Of a DNA stretch of 64,000 nt, positions 38,340-46,559 are shown one piece after another. The stretch comes from Algoriphagus sp. Y33 (GTDB taxonomy: Bacteria > Bacteroidota > Bacteroidia > Cytophagales > Cyclobacteriaceae). The stretch lies in NCBI RefSeq assembly GCF_014838715.1, contig NZ_CP061947.1:868001-932000 (forward strand). Direction: 5' to 3'. The position numbers and the translations under genes are program-made. Each line of letters begins with the position of its first letter. Within the stretch, counting starts at the first letter, position 1. Under the pieces are notes generated by a model. It saw nothing but the letters and a program-made list of their open reading frames with translations. It did no database searches and was not told where the DNA came from.

Positions 38340-38591
38340 TTAATTGACGGAAATAGTCGACCTGTCATCGCTTCCTGTATCCGGAGCATTGATCAGGGCT
38401 TTAGGTTCATCAATAGTATTGACGGTTATCATCTTCGGGGGTCCCGATGATTTTGCCGGGTCCTTGGAAAGTCTTACCCTTCCCTCTGTAGCTTTTTTTC
38501 CTAATGGGAAGGAAGACAGCGTTCCGGACTTAAATCCAAGCCTTTTATTGAAAGCTTCAAAATTCTGTTGTTGTTCTTTTGATAAGGACAT
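38340..38591 (-). CDS. 83-aa protein with shared N-terminal module
   Basis: The gene begins with the same MSLSKEQQQNFEAF as the 193-residue protein and keeps the RLGF, LSKDPAK, PxK(M/L)I and ID-x-x-KA-x-I positions over its whole length. It then stops (TISVN) where the other protein continues into its strand-rich half. It is therefore either a truncated paralogue or the isolated N-terminal module. It is the first gene of the minus-strand cluster, facing the phosphopantetheinyl transferase across a 229-base divergent promoter region. Conservation of the extreme N-terminus over the middle argues that this short protein is real and under selection. Confidence 0.6.
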   Translation of the reverse strand: MSLSKEQQQNFEAFNKRLGFKSGTLSSFPLGKKATEGRVRLSKDPAKSSGPPKMITVNTIDEPKALINAPDTGSDDRSTISVN

Positions 38592-38820
38592 TGCATTAAA
38601 AGATTTTAGGTTAATTGAAAAATTTCTGAATCTAAAAAATTGGAAACCAATTTCTAATTTTAATAATCACTATAATTATAATAAAATTTAAATAGCAATG
38701 CAAATGTTTAATTAAAAATTATCGTCCTTACCGGAAATATTGCGGATATTCTTAATTTTTTCTCTATAAGTAAGATAGCTGTTTCATTAAATTGGTAGTA
38801 GAATCATTAATTTTGTTGAG
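38592..38820. promoter_or_regulatory. Divergent promoter region of the cluster
   Basis: A very AT-rich 229-base region separates the first minus-strand cluster gene from the plus-strand transferase. It contains an AATTGGaaaCCAATTT palindrome at about 38638-38653, which could be an operator for the minus-strand operon. A TAATTTTG matching the Bacteroidota TAnnTTTG box lies at 38808-38815, very close to the transferase ATG, so use of that box would imply an almost leaderless mRNA. Box assignment is tentative. Confidence 0.35.
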
Positions 38821-39471
38821 ATGGAAATTCATGTTGTAGTGGCTGGAAATGATGGAGATCTATCGTTCGAAGCTTATGCCCGTATCTCTGAACTATTAAC
38901 CAATCAAATGAGAGAAAAAGTGAAGAGCTTTCATTCTTTAATGGATTCTCAGGCTTTCATGATTGGGAAGTACCTAATTGTTCACTCGTTAAAGAGATTT
39001 GGATATAGTGATTTTCGTCTCGATTCTATTAGATTTAATGATAATGGCAGGCCATATCTACCAGGTTCGAATGTTGATTTTAATCTATCTCACGCAGGAA
39101 ACTATGTTGTTTGCGCTTCTGCGCTAAATGTGAGAATAGGGATTGATATTGAAAAAGTTTGTCCGCTGAATCTTAATGATTTTTCAAAGGTTTTCACGGA
39201 AAATGAACTAGAAGCATTTGATAATGCAAATGATACTGATGCGGAATTAATAGCTCATTGGACAATGAAAGAGGCTGTAATTAAAGCTGATGGTCGCGGT
39301 TTTTCTATTTCGCCAATGGAAATAGCTCTGAACAATTCAAAATTGGCCTACCTGCATTCACAAAAATGGTTCATTCAACATATCCCTTTTGACCCTAAGT
39401 ATTTTGTTCATATAGCATGTGATCAAATGATAAAGCCAGAGAATATTTATATTGAAAAAATTTGTATATAA
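38821..39471 (+). CDS. Sfp-type 4'-phosphopantetheinyl transferase
   Basis: The 216-residue protein shows the family signature: GIDIEKV near residue 106 (Mg-binding Asp and Glu) and WTMKEAVIKADGRGF at about 146-160. An N-terminal half typical of the two-lobed Sfp type is present (F-x-D-NGRPYLPG, then FNLSHAG near 80). It transfers phosphopantetheine from coenzyme A to the serine of carrier proteins. The obvious local client is the carrier domain of the FAAL-PKS (Ser about 2069). Its position at the head of the cluster, divergent from the long operon, supports a dedicated activating enzyme. Composition is more AT-rich than the operon. Confidence 0.92.
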   Translation: MEIHVVVAGNDGDLSFEAYARISELLTNQMREKVKSFHSLMDSQAFMIGKYLIVHSLKRFGYSDFRLDSIRFNDNGRPYLPGSNVDFNLSHAGNYVVCASALNVRIGIDIEKVCPLNLNDFSKVFTENELEAFDNANDTDAELIAHWTMKEAVIKADGRGFSISPMEIALNNSKLAYLHSQKWFIQHIPFDPKYFVHIACDQMIKPENIYIEKICI

Positions 39472-39500
39472 ACAGCGTTTTTAATTTAACATTTAGTAAA

Positions 39501-39530
39501 ATTAAAATAAGGAGGTTTCTTATTTTTAAT
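39501..39530 (+). terminator. Probable terminator after the transferase gene
   Basis: An inverted repeat attaaaataag / cttatttttaat with a short gaggttt-type loop lies 30 bases after the stop codon at 39471. The arms are AT-rich with one bulged T, and the T-rich 3' arm could act as the U-tract. From here to 39705 no other gene is seen. Confidence 0.4.
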
Positions 39531-39705
39531 TAACTGATTTCGGAACTGAATGCACTTACCTTTTGCCTGACGATAATGTGATAGGGTTTATTATAGAAAC
39601 CAATGAGGAAGTGCTTTCCAATACAACAAATTGGAGTGATTGGCATATATAAAAATCAAAGGAGACTCGGGAGCAAAATTCTCAGTTAATTTAGGTTTAG
39701 AGTGG

Positions 39706-40740
39706 TTATCCTAATTCTGTCAGCACTTTTTCGAGCAGCTTTTTGGTTGCTTTTATCCCCTGTTCATTTGGCAGGTAGCTGTGGTCTCCGCCTAAATCTC
39801 TCATGAGGCCTCCTTCGTATTCAATTCCAACATATCCACCCGACCATCCGGAAGCCTTGATTAATTCAAACATTTTGAAAAAATCAGTATCCAAGTCATT
39901 GCCTTCCGCATCAAACCGGTGTGTCTTTGCGCTTACTCCTTTTGAATACGGCATCATCTTTTTTACTCCCTCATATCGGTCGTATTCACGAAGGCAGGTA
40001 GTGTTGATCAGACTTTTTAGATCAGCTCCGTCTGGTTTGCTTCGTTCCAGGCAGAAATTCCCAAAATCAGGCAAAAGCCCTTTAAATGAAGAAGGTACCT
40101 GGGAAAGAATCCCAATCAACCAGTCAGGATCTGTAGAGTACCCAAAATGGTTTTCGACAATAACATGGATTTCAGCTTTTTCCGCATATTCCAAAAGGGA
40201 ATTGTACCCATCCGCGGCCGCTTTGGCGACTTCTTCCGGGGTTCCTTCTTCTGCTTTTCCCGTTAAGGCTGCCATTGTATCCCCTAAATTGACACGGATG
40301 GCACTGCATTCCAGGTACTTTGCTGCATCAACCCAGCTATAATGTCCTTCCACTGCTTTTTTTCTTGCAGCAGTGTCCAGTGAGGCAATGTTTTCTGCAT
40401 CTACCATAATCAGGTGGTTTTTTGCTCCCAAATCATTACAGATGCTCTTCAATTCTTTCATGAAAACAGGGTCTAGATGCTTGTTGTTAAAGAATCCGGA
40501 TACGTATTCCAACGTGTTGACCCCAAATTCATTCACTGCCCGCTGGGGGAAATCAAGCATGGTCATTTTTCCGGAAAATAATTCGGAAGCGAATGAAAAC
40601 TGGGCAAGGGATAGTTCGAATGTAAACTTGCGTTGATCTAGACTTCCTGCAGTCAACAAATTGGGAAAAATACCGGCAAGGCCACAGCTACCGGCTGCAA
40701 GACCCATCCTATTGATAAAATCCCGTCTCGATAATTCCAT
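39706..40740 (-). CDS. TIM-barrel sugar isomerase/epimerase, Tat signal
   Basis: The 344-residue protein begins with a twin-arginine-type leader (SRRDFINRMGLAAGSCGLAG), so export by Tat is likely, as is common for Bacteroidota periplasmic sugar-modifying enzymes. The body fits the xylose-isomerase-like AP_endonuc_2 TIM barrel: the strand-end motifs IHVIVENHFGYSTD, LLPDFGNF and a late KTHRFD, and a C-terminal YVGIEYEGG carrying a probable metal-ligand Glu. Family members isomerise or epimerise sugars or sugar acids. It lies 29 bases downstream of the PQQ-type dehydrogenase gene, on the same strand, so they form an operon for oxidising and rearranging a periplasmic sugar. Confidence 0.8.
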   Translation of the reverse strand: MELSRRDFINRMGLAAGSCGLAGIFPNLLTAGSLDQRKFTFELSLAQFSFASELFSGKMTMLDFPQRAVNEFGVNTLEYVSGFFNNKHLDPVFMKELKSICNDLGAKNHLIMVDAENIASLDTAARKKAVEGHYSWVDAAKYLECSAIRVNLGDTMAALTGKAEEGTPEEVAKAAADGYNSLLEYAEKAEIHVIVENHFGYSTDPDWLIGILSQVPSSFKGLLPDFGNFCLERSKPDGADLKSLINTTCLREYDRYEGVKKMMPYSKGVSAKTHRFDAEGNDLDTDFFKMFELIKASGWSGGYVGIEYEGGLMRDLGGDHSYLPNEQGIKATKKLLEKVLTELG

Positions 40741-40769
40741 AGTTTGATAATTTTGATTGAAAATAATTT

Positions 40770-43508
40770 TTATTCGAAAGTCACAGAGAAGGGCACAAAC
40801 AAGGCGCCTTTGGATTGGTCGTTTCTAAATATAAAATACAGGTCATGTATTCCCTGCCTGGCTGGTATGGGGACCCGGTAGGAAGGTGGCTCTGAGTTTC
40901 CTGTAAGCAAATCAGGATCGCTGGATGGTTTTATAAATTCAGTTTGACCTAATAATGGTCCTTCGGGACTCCCTGTTCGGACTTCGATGACTCCTCCTTG
41001 AGAATTTAACTGTTCAACAGGTGCGGCAACCTGAAGGGAAATTGCCTGAATAGCTGTAAGATCAATTTCTCTGAATCCTGCAAATGTATCAGGGGAGGTG
41101 ACAATCAACAGGTTGGTCTCACCCATTTTAAATTTCATGATTGTAGGAGATACTTCATCTGCATTACCTAGCAAAAGCTTAGGGCTTCTCAAGACAATAG
41201 CAGCGGCTCGGGTGATGGAGGGTACTCCATTGTAACCCTTATCGGTGTAGCTAGCGCTTAGTTTAAATACGGTAAGATCGGATTTTAACCCATCGGAGTT
41301 ATTGGGTATTAGCTCTCCTCTGGTCGGGAGTAGTTTCGGCTCTTCCGTTTTTTCCGCCAAGCTTAGTATGTAACGTACCATTTGATTTGCATCCCCTTCA
41401 CTTAGTGCAGGGTGAGGTGACATCGGGATTTCTCCCCAAATTCCTGCCCCGCCCTTTATGATTTTTTCTGAAAGTTTTTTAGAAGCTTCCGGATCAGATT
41501 TGTACTTGGTGGCAACATCCAGATAGGATGGACCGACTGATTTTTTATCGGTCATATGGCAGGCATTGCAGTCACTTTTGTCTATCAAAACCCTGCCTGA
41601 AAGTACTTCTTGCGGACTATGCGGATTGGCTCCGGCAGCATGCGTACCGGCTGATGATTCTCCGTTGTTGTGAAATCCACTTTTTACCAGAACTAGTTCT
41701 TCGGCGATTTGATTGGTTTTGAGTGACCCGTCCTCTTGGTCATATACCTCAACTTCGTAAGTGATTTTTTTTCCCGGAAAGAAGAAGGTTTGGTTTCCTT
41801 CCAGCAATCTTAATGTGACGATTGGGGGTTCATTTCCGGCTGTTAGATTCAATTCTTGACTCGATTGCAATCCCTTTGAATCCGTTACTGTGAGTTTTGC
41901 ACGGTATTTTCCGGGATCATTAAACTGAAATGTTGGGTTAGGGTCTTCCAAAAGGGCTAAAGTCTCTCCGTGTGGTGAGTAGATTTCCCAGGAATATTCC
42001 AGGGAGTCCTGATCATAATCCAGTGTCCCTTTCGATGAAAAATTTACGTTGGATGGGACAGCTCCCGCATACTTGTCAGCAGAGGCCACTACTATTGGTT
42101 TGCGATTTCCGTCATTATATTCAATTTTGACCAGTTTAGCCTCGGGATTTGCCATAAACCAACCTTGGCCATATTCCAAAAGATAAAGATCTCCCTGTGG
42201 GCCAAATGCCATGTCAATGGGATGCTCCAGTTCGAGATTTGGGAGGAAAGGCTCCATTCGGATATAATTTCCCTGTTCATTTAAGGTGACTGCCATGATC
42301 CAATCTCTCATCCATTCATAAATGAACCATTTGCCCTCATAGTAGGAAGGAAAGAGCCGCTTGGCTTTCTTAAAATCAGATTCATGAAATACCGGGCCTG
42401 CCATGGCCGTTCTGCCACCACTACCGAGTAAAGGAAAACGAAGCGATTCTCCGGCGGAATAAAAGATCATTGCCTTTTGAGCCGGAGGAAGATCAATCAT
42501 TCCGCTATTATTGGGAGAATTGTTACGTGGATGTTCTGGGTCAAATTGTTCACCAGATAGATTAGTGGCAAAGTTGAAATCCCAAAAAGCTTTGTTGTTT
42601 CCTACAAAATAAGGCCATCCAAAGTTACCTGCAGCCTTTGCCTGGTTAAACTCATCTTCAGCTGCGGGTCCAAGGCCGATGGAGTCTTGTCCTGCATCCG
42701 GTCCTACATCCCCCCAATACAGGAAACCTGTCTTTTTGTCCACGGAGATCCGGTATGGATTACGATGTCCCATCGTATAGATCTCCGGTTTTGTCCCCGG
42801 GGTGCCCTGTGGAAACAGGTTGCCCTTCGGAATCGTATAGGTTCCGTCTGCTTCAGGGTGTATTCTCAGGATTTTTCCGCGCAGATCATTGGTGTTTGCG
42901 GCAGTACCCTGTGCGTCAAAAGCTGATCTTTCTTCTCTTTCGTCAATAGGCGTATAGCCTGCCGATTCTCTCGGGCTTGTATTGTCCCCCGTTGAGAGAT
43001 ATAGATTTCCATCTGAATCCCAATCAATCGATCCGCCTGTGTGGCAACAATGATCCCTTTGAGTAGGGATTTCAAGCAGGATTTTAACAGATGTTAGATC
43101 CAGTTTGTCATCCTTCATGGTATACCTTGCCAGTATGTTTTTTGGATCTTTTCCCGCAGGGGAATAATAAAGGTAAACCCAGGGATGAACATTGAAATCA
43201 GGATGGATCCCAAGACCCAGCAATCCGTCCTCAGCCTCCTGTGGACTGCCTCCCGGTTCCGGATTATAGGTTGTGCTTACTGCTATTTTTCCTATTTGAT
43301 CGATTTTTTGATTAATGGGATTGTACAGCTTTACCAATCCGTGTCTTTCAATAAAAATTACGCGGTCATCCGGAAGAATTGCCAATTCCAAAGGTTCATT
43401 CAACTGATCTGCCAAAACAACCTTTTGAAACCTGTTTTCTTCCGGCACTTGTGCAATTGCCTGTATGCTGAGGAAAAGGAACACCAGGATTTTGACTATT
43501 TTTCCCAT
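40770..43508 (-). CDS. PQQ-type sugar dehydrogenase-PKD-cytochrome c fusion
   Basis: The 912-residue secreted protein has a Sec signal (residues 1-19). A glucose/sorbosone dehydrogenase propeller spans about 25-460 (GLLGLGIHPDF, RDHCCHTGGSIDWDSDGNLY, RGKILRIHPEADG, YTMGHRNPYRISVD, FGWPYFVGNN). A PKD domain spans about 475-556. A class I cytochrome c domain with CNACH near 648 and the MSPHP Met ligand region follows, and a beta-rich CBM6-like tail (about 745-912) closes the protein. It should oxidise a sugar with PQQ and pass electrons to haem. It is divergent from the Nudix-type regulator gene, with a strong palindrome between them. A paralogue of the same architecture lies at 57222-59885. 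Confidence 0.85.
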   Translation of the reverse strand: MGKIVKILVFLFLSIQAIAQVPEENRFQKVVLADQLNEPLELAILPDDRVIFIERHGLVKLYNPINQKIDQIGKIAVSTTYNPEPGGSPQEAEDGLLGLGIHPDFNVHPWVYLYYSPAGKDPKNILARYTMKDDKLDLTSVKILLEIPTQRDHCCHTGGSIDWDSDGNLYLSTGDNTSPRESAGYTPIDEREERSAFDAQGTAANTNDLRGKILRIHPEADGTYTIPKGNLFPQGTPGTKPEIYTMGHRNPYRISVDKKTGFLYWGDVGPDAGQDSIGLGPAAEDEFNQAKAAGNFGWPYFVGNNKAFWDFNFATNLSGEQFDPEHPRNNSPNNSGMIDLPPAQKAMIFYSAGESLRFPLLGSGGRTAMAGPVFHESDFKKAKRLFPSYYEGKWFIYEWMRDWIMAVTLNEQGNYIRMEPFLPNLELEHPIDMAFGPQGDLYLLEYGQGWFMANPEAKLVKIEYNDGNRKPIVVASADKYAGAVPSNVNFSSKGTLDYDQDSLEYSWEIYSPHGETLALLEDPNPTFQFNDPGKYRAKLTVTDSKGLQSSQELNLTAGNEPPIVTLRLLEGNQTFFFPGKKITYEVEVYDQEDGSLKTNQIAEELVLVKSGFHNNGESSAGTHAAGANPHSPQEVLSGRVLIDKSDCNACHMTDKKSVGPSYLDVATKYKSDPEASKKLSEKIIKGGAGIWGEIPMSPHPALSEGDANQMVRYILSLAEKTEEPKLLPTRGELIPNNSDGLKSDLTVFKLSASYTDKGYNGVPSITRAAAIVLRSPKLLLGNADEVSPTIMKFKMGETNLLIVTSPDTFAGFREIDLTAIQAISLQVAAPVEQLNSQGGVIEVRTGSPEGPLLGQTEFIKPSSDPDLLTGNSEPPSYRVPIPARQGIHDLYFIFRNDQSKGALFVPFSVTFE

Positions 43509-43571
43509 GCGAAGTGTGGTTAAAGGGGCAATGAAGTTGTTTTGTTTGTGTTATTTTTACACAATAAAGAG

Positions 43572-43612
43572 AAAAAATATTAATGTGTAAAATTTACGCA
43601 TTAATATTTTTT
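43572..43612. promoter_or_regulatory. 41-bp palindrome, likely regulator operator
   Basis: The arms AAAAAATATTAATG (43572-43585) and CATTAATATTTTTT (43599-43612) are perfectly complementary. The 13-base centre, tGTAAAATTTACg, is itself palindromic apart from one pair. In all, 19 of 20 base pairs match around the central A at 43592. It lies 26 bases before the Nudix-type regulator and 63 bases from the dehydrogenase start, and the core GTGTAAAATTTACGC resembles Nudix-type (NrtR/AraR) operators. A further half-like ttttacacaa lies at about 43556-43565. It probably controls both divergent genes. Confidence 0.7.
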
Positions 43613-43638
43613 GATAAATCTTATAAATTAAGTAAAGA

Positions 43639-44385
43639 ATGTTGGGATTAGTGTTTGATTCTATTTTAAAGGAAGTGTCCATTGACTTTGTGATTGTGGG
43701 TTTTCAGGCAAATAGACTGAAAGTGTTGTTGTTAAAATGGAAGGGTACGGAGAAGTGGAGTCTGCCGGGTGGCAGAATTTATGTAGGTGAACCCATCAGT
43801 GTAGCAGCTGTCCGCACGCTGGAGGAAAGAACAGGGCTGAAGAATGTGTTCTTGAGGCAGTTCAATACTTTCGGAAATACCCAACGGTACGTATACTATT
43901 CCAAAGAGGAAACCTTGGAATATGTTAAACAGGCTATTGGAGAGGATATTTTACAGCTTCAAAACCTGCCTCGAACTGTTTCTGTTGGCTATTACGCATT
44001 AGTGGATATAGAAAAGGTAGTTGCAAAACCTGATTTTTACACCGATGAGTGTAGTTGGTGGGATGTGGCAGATGTCCCAAAATTGCTGTTTGATCATAAT
44101 GAAATGATAGAGGTGGCACTTCAAACCTTAAGAAGAGAGATTCGCCATCAGCCGGTTGGAAATCTGCTGCCGGAAAAATTTACCATGAATGAATTGCAAA
44201 ATCTATTTCAGGGTATCCTGAATACCGAGTTGGATAGGCGTAATTTCCACAAAATGATGACCGGATACGATTTTCTGATCAAATTGGAGGAAAAACGGGT
44301 GGGGGGGGCCAACAGAGCGCCACATTTATACCGTTTTGATTACAAAAAGTATTACGAGGCACTTAACGGAGGGGTCTCTTTCTGA
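43639..44385 (+). CDS. Nudix-type transcriptional regulator (NrtR/AraR-like)
   Basis: The 248-residue protein has an N-terminal Nudix fold with the Nudix-box region at about residues 43-66 (GRIYVGEPISVAAVRTLEER then TGL). The canonical REUxEE is altered to RTLEER, so hydrolysis is probably lost. The C-terminal 85 residues (FTMNELQNLFQGILN, NFHKMMTGYDFLIKL) form the winged helix typical of NrtR and Bacteroidota AraR-like regulators. It should bind a sugar or nucleotide ligand and control the divergent dehydrogenase-isomerase operon through the palindrome at 43572-43612. A run of eight G at 44301-44308 within the wing is a potential slippage site. Confidence 0.82.
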   Translation: MLGLVFDSILKEVSIDFVIVGFQANRLKVLLLKWKGTEKWSLPGGRIYVGEPISVAAVRTLEERTGLKNVFLRQFNTFGNTQRYVYYSKEETLEYVKQAIGEDILQLQNLPRTVSVGYYALVDIEKVVAKPDFYTDECSWWDVADVPKLLFDHNEMIEVALQTLRREIRHQPVGNLLPEKFTMNELQNLFQGILNTELDRRNFHKMMTGYDFLIKLEEKRVGGANRAPHLYRFDYKKYYEALNGGVSF

Positions 44386-44862
44386 AGTTATGCGGAAATT
44401 TCAGGGTACCGGAATTGATGTATCAGGGATCTTCCGCTTATTTCAGGGGCGGATATGGATAAGTCGCAGGGGGCTGGCCGGGTAAAATTGTTTGACTCCG
44501 GCACCGTAACCCTGTAAACGGATGTATTTTCTAACCAACCCCAAAAATTCAATTACACACTTTTCGGAATAATGTCCGGTTTTTCGCAGTGGAATTTGTT
44601 TTCCTTAGGATGTCTGTTAGCAGCTTACAGCTATCACTTATCTTGACAGGGAAAGCTATAAACCATATCTTTTATGACATAGAACGGCTTGCATTATTAG
44701 TTTTCCTAAACTAAGTTAGACAGGAAAAAACAAGTGCAATTGTCGTGGATTCAGTATTTACAAGTTCAAAATGCAAGAGCGCGCTAAAGTAATGACCACA
44801 AGTTTCTAACCAAATGGAGGTAGAAGCCTTCGGAATCATGCCGTATTTCTGATATTTTTAAG
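44386..44862. other. Intergenic, no gene seen
   Basis: No protein-like frame is recognised in 477 bases. A TTTTCCT...AGGAAAA stem (44701-44728) with an inner CTAA-g-TTAG pairing may be a bidirectional terminator or regulatory hairpin. The rest shows nothing distinctive. Confidence 0.4.
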
Positions 44863-45450
44863 ATGACCATGACACTGCCGGAAAAAATAATCACTGCCCG
44901 CCGCACCCTCGGCCTTACACAGGAGGAACTCGCTCTACGTGCACAGCTCTCCGTACGTACTATTCAGCGAATCGAGAACGGGCAAAGTATTCCGCGAATG
45001 TACACCTTGCGTGCCATCGCCAAAGCACTCAACGTTCCTTATGATGAAATCGATTCGACACCACCCGACAACGTTTCGGGCACAATGGATCAATCAGATA
45101 CTACCCACTTTCTACGGATTCTGTGCCTGTCCTACTTTAGCTACCTGGTGATCCCTTATGTCCATTTCTTGATAGCTCAAAACATGTTACGCAAAGAAAA
45201 AAGACTCAATGGGCCAGCGTTGTCGTTTGCCCGTGGCATGGTGAGGACGCAAATCCGGTGGGTTGTCCTCTTTCACACTGGGCTTTTGGTAACACTTGCA
45301 ATGAATTTCTTTCTCCAAAAATACGGTAACGGTACGATCATCGTGAATTACTTGTGGGTCGTCTTCGTGGCATACATCATGAACTTCCTTACTATCACCG
45401 GCTATTTTTTTCGTATCAAAGCTGTTACTGGCTTAAAAATGGGGATTTGA
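44863..45450 (+). CDS. XRE-family regulator with membrane segments
   Basis: The 195-residue protein opens with a clear Cro/CI-type helix-turn-helix (ITARRTLGLTQEELALRAQL, SVRTIQRIENGQSIPRMYTL). A C-terminal hydrophobic region follows with about three membrane segments (ILCLSYFSYLVIPYVHFLIA near 85-105, WVVLFHTGLLVTLAMNFFL, NYLWVVFVAYIMNFLTITGY). HTH-plus-DUF4870-like membrane proteins of this size are common in Bacteroidota and may sense membrane state. The gene ends 75 bases before the protease-like gene and could be co-transcribed with it. Target unknown. Confidence 0.78.
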   Translation: MTMTLPEKIITARRTLGLTQEELALRAQLSVRTIQRIENGQSIPRMYTLRAIAKALNVPYDEIDSTPPDNVSGTMDQSDTTHFLRILCLSYFSYLVIPYVHFLIAQNMLRKEKRLNGPALSFARGMVRTQIRWVVLFHTGLLVTLAMNFFLQKYGNGTIIVNYLWVVFVAYIMNFLTITGYFFRIKAVTGLKMGI

Positions 45451-45525
45451 CGTCTAAACGACGTGTGAATGTCGGATGAAATCTGCCACGTAACCCGCTA
45501 CTTTTGAGGACTTGCCAAAACACGT

Positions 45526-46500
45526 ATGCAAAATTCCCTATCCCGAATTATCCAGATCGCTTTATGGGTAATGACACCAAATTTGGTCTCTGCCCAACAA
45601 ATGCCTACACTTCCACCAAACCAACTTCAGTTCGATTTCACGGATAAAACCATAGAGTTCCTATGGTTAAGTGACACCCTGCAAACCAGGTTTGAACCCT
45701 ATGCTGCCATGTTGATCCCTATCGAATTAAAAGACTGCCCAAAACTTTTCTATATGCAGTTCGATCTCGGAGCGCCGAACTCCGTCCTTTATCACGACAA
45801 AGTCCTTCAGATTCGGGAGGAATATCCACAGGCAATTGTTTCCGGAGACACGGTGGTGCTCACCGATTTCCAGTTTAGACTCGGCGAAATTGATGTTCTC
45901 GCCAAGGAAATCAACCTGATCGAACACGGGAAATCCCAGATCAACTGGAAAGATAATACTAGTATGACAGTGATCGGTACTATCGGTGCAGACCTCATTG
46001 ACGGACGTGTTGCCGTAATTGATTATCCGGCGATGGAGCTTTTTATAGGAAAAGAAATTCCGGCAAACCTGAGACCACAACTCATACTGACCGACATGAT
46101 CTTCGAACGTCGAAGTGTGCTGCTACCTGCACAACTGGGAGATAAGAATCTCATGATTTTTTTTGATACGGGATCCAGTGCCTATGAACTTCTAACCGAC
46201 CGGGAAACCGCTGAAGTCCTTTCTTGCGATACGCTGGTAGAGCAAAACGAAGTCACTTCTTGGGATCGTAAACTTATAGCCAATACCGTTCGTACCTCGG
46301 GCACTATCGAATTTGCCGGACAAGCACTTCCCTTAAAGCATGTGACATACATGGAAGGGGTTAGCGATGCACAGGCCATACAGATGAAACGTATAGGTAT
46401 TGGTGGAATGACAGGTAACAAGTTGTTTATAAACAGCATCTTGGTACTTGATACCCGGAACAAGAAATTCGGACTGATAGTCCTTCCTCTCCCTGAATAA
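45526..46500 (+). CDS. Secreted aspartic-protease-like protein
   Basis: The 324-residue protein has a Sec signal ending VSAQ. It has two pepsin/retropepsin-like halves. The first contains MQFDLGAPNSVLY near residue 79, where the usual D-T/S-G is D-L-G. The second contains IFFDTGSSAYELL near 211, with a proper DTG. The intervening GTIGADLIDGRVAVIDYPAM is typical of bacterial retropepsin-like proteins. The altered first motif makes activity uncertain, but the fold assignment is good. It may be co-expressed with the XRE regulator upstream. Confidence 0.7.
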   Translation: MQNSLSRIIQIALWVMTPNLVSAQQMPTLPPNQLQFDFTDKTIEFLWLSDTLQTRFEPYAAMLIPIELKDCPKLFYMQFDLGAPNSVLYHDKVLQIREEYPQAIVSGDTVVLTDFQFRLGEIDVLAKEINLIEHGKSQINWKDNTSMTVIGTIGADLIDGRVAVIDYPAMELFIGKEIPANLRPQLILTDMIFERRSVLLPAQLGDKNLMIFFDTGSSAYELLTDRETAEVLSCDTLVEQNEVTSWDRKLIANTVRTSGTIEFAGQALPLKHVTYMEGVSDAQAIQMKRIGIGGMTGNKLFINSILVLDTRNKKFGLIVLPLPE

Positions 46501-46559
46501 GAAGGAGCTAAGCGTAGTAGTATGCAAGAATCGTCCGTAAGATATATTCTACAATAGAA

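Noticed and set aside
7817-39471. Contractile injection system or phage-tail origin for the large proteins
   Set aside because: No sheath, tube, baseplate, spike, LysM or AAA+ gene is recognised among the cluster genes. Resemblance is limited to size and the presence of fibre-like glycine repeats.
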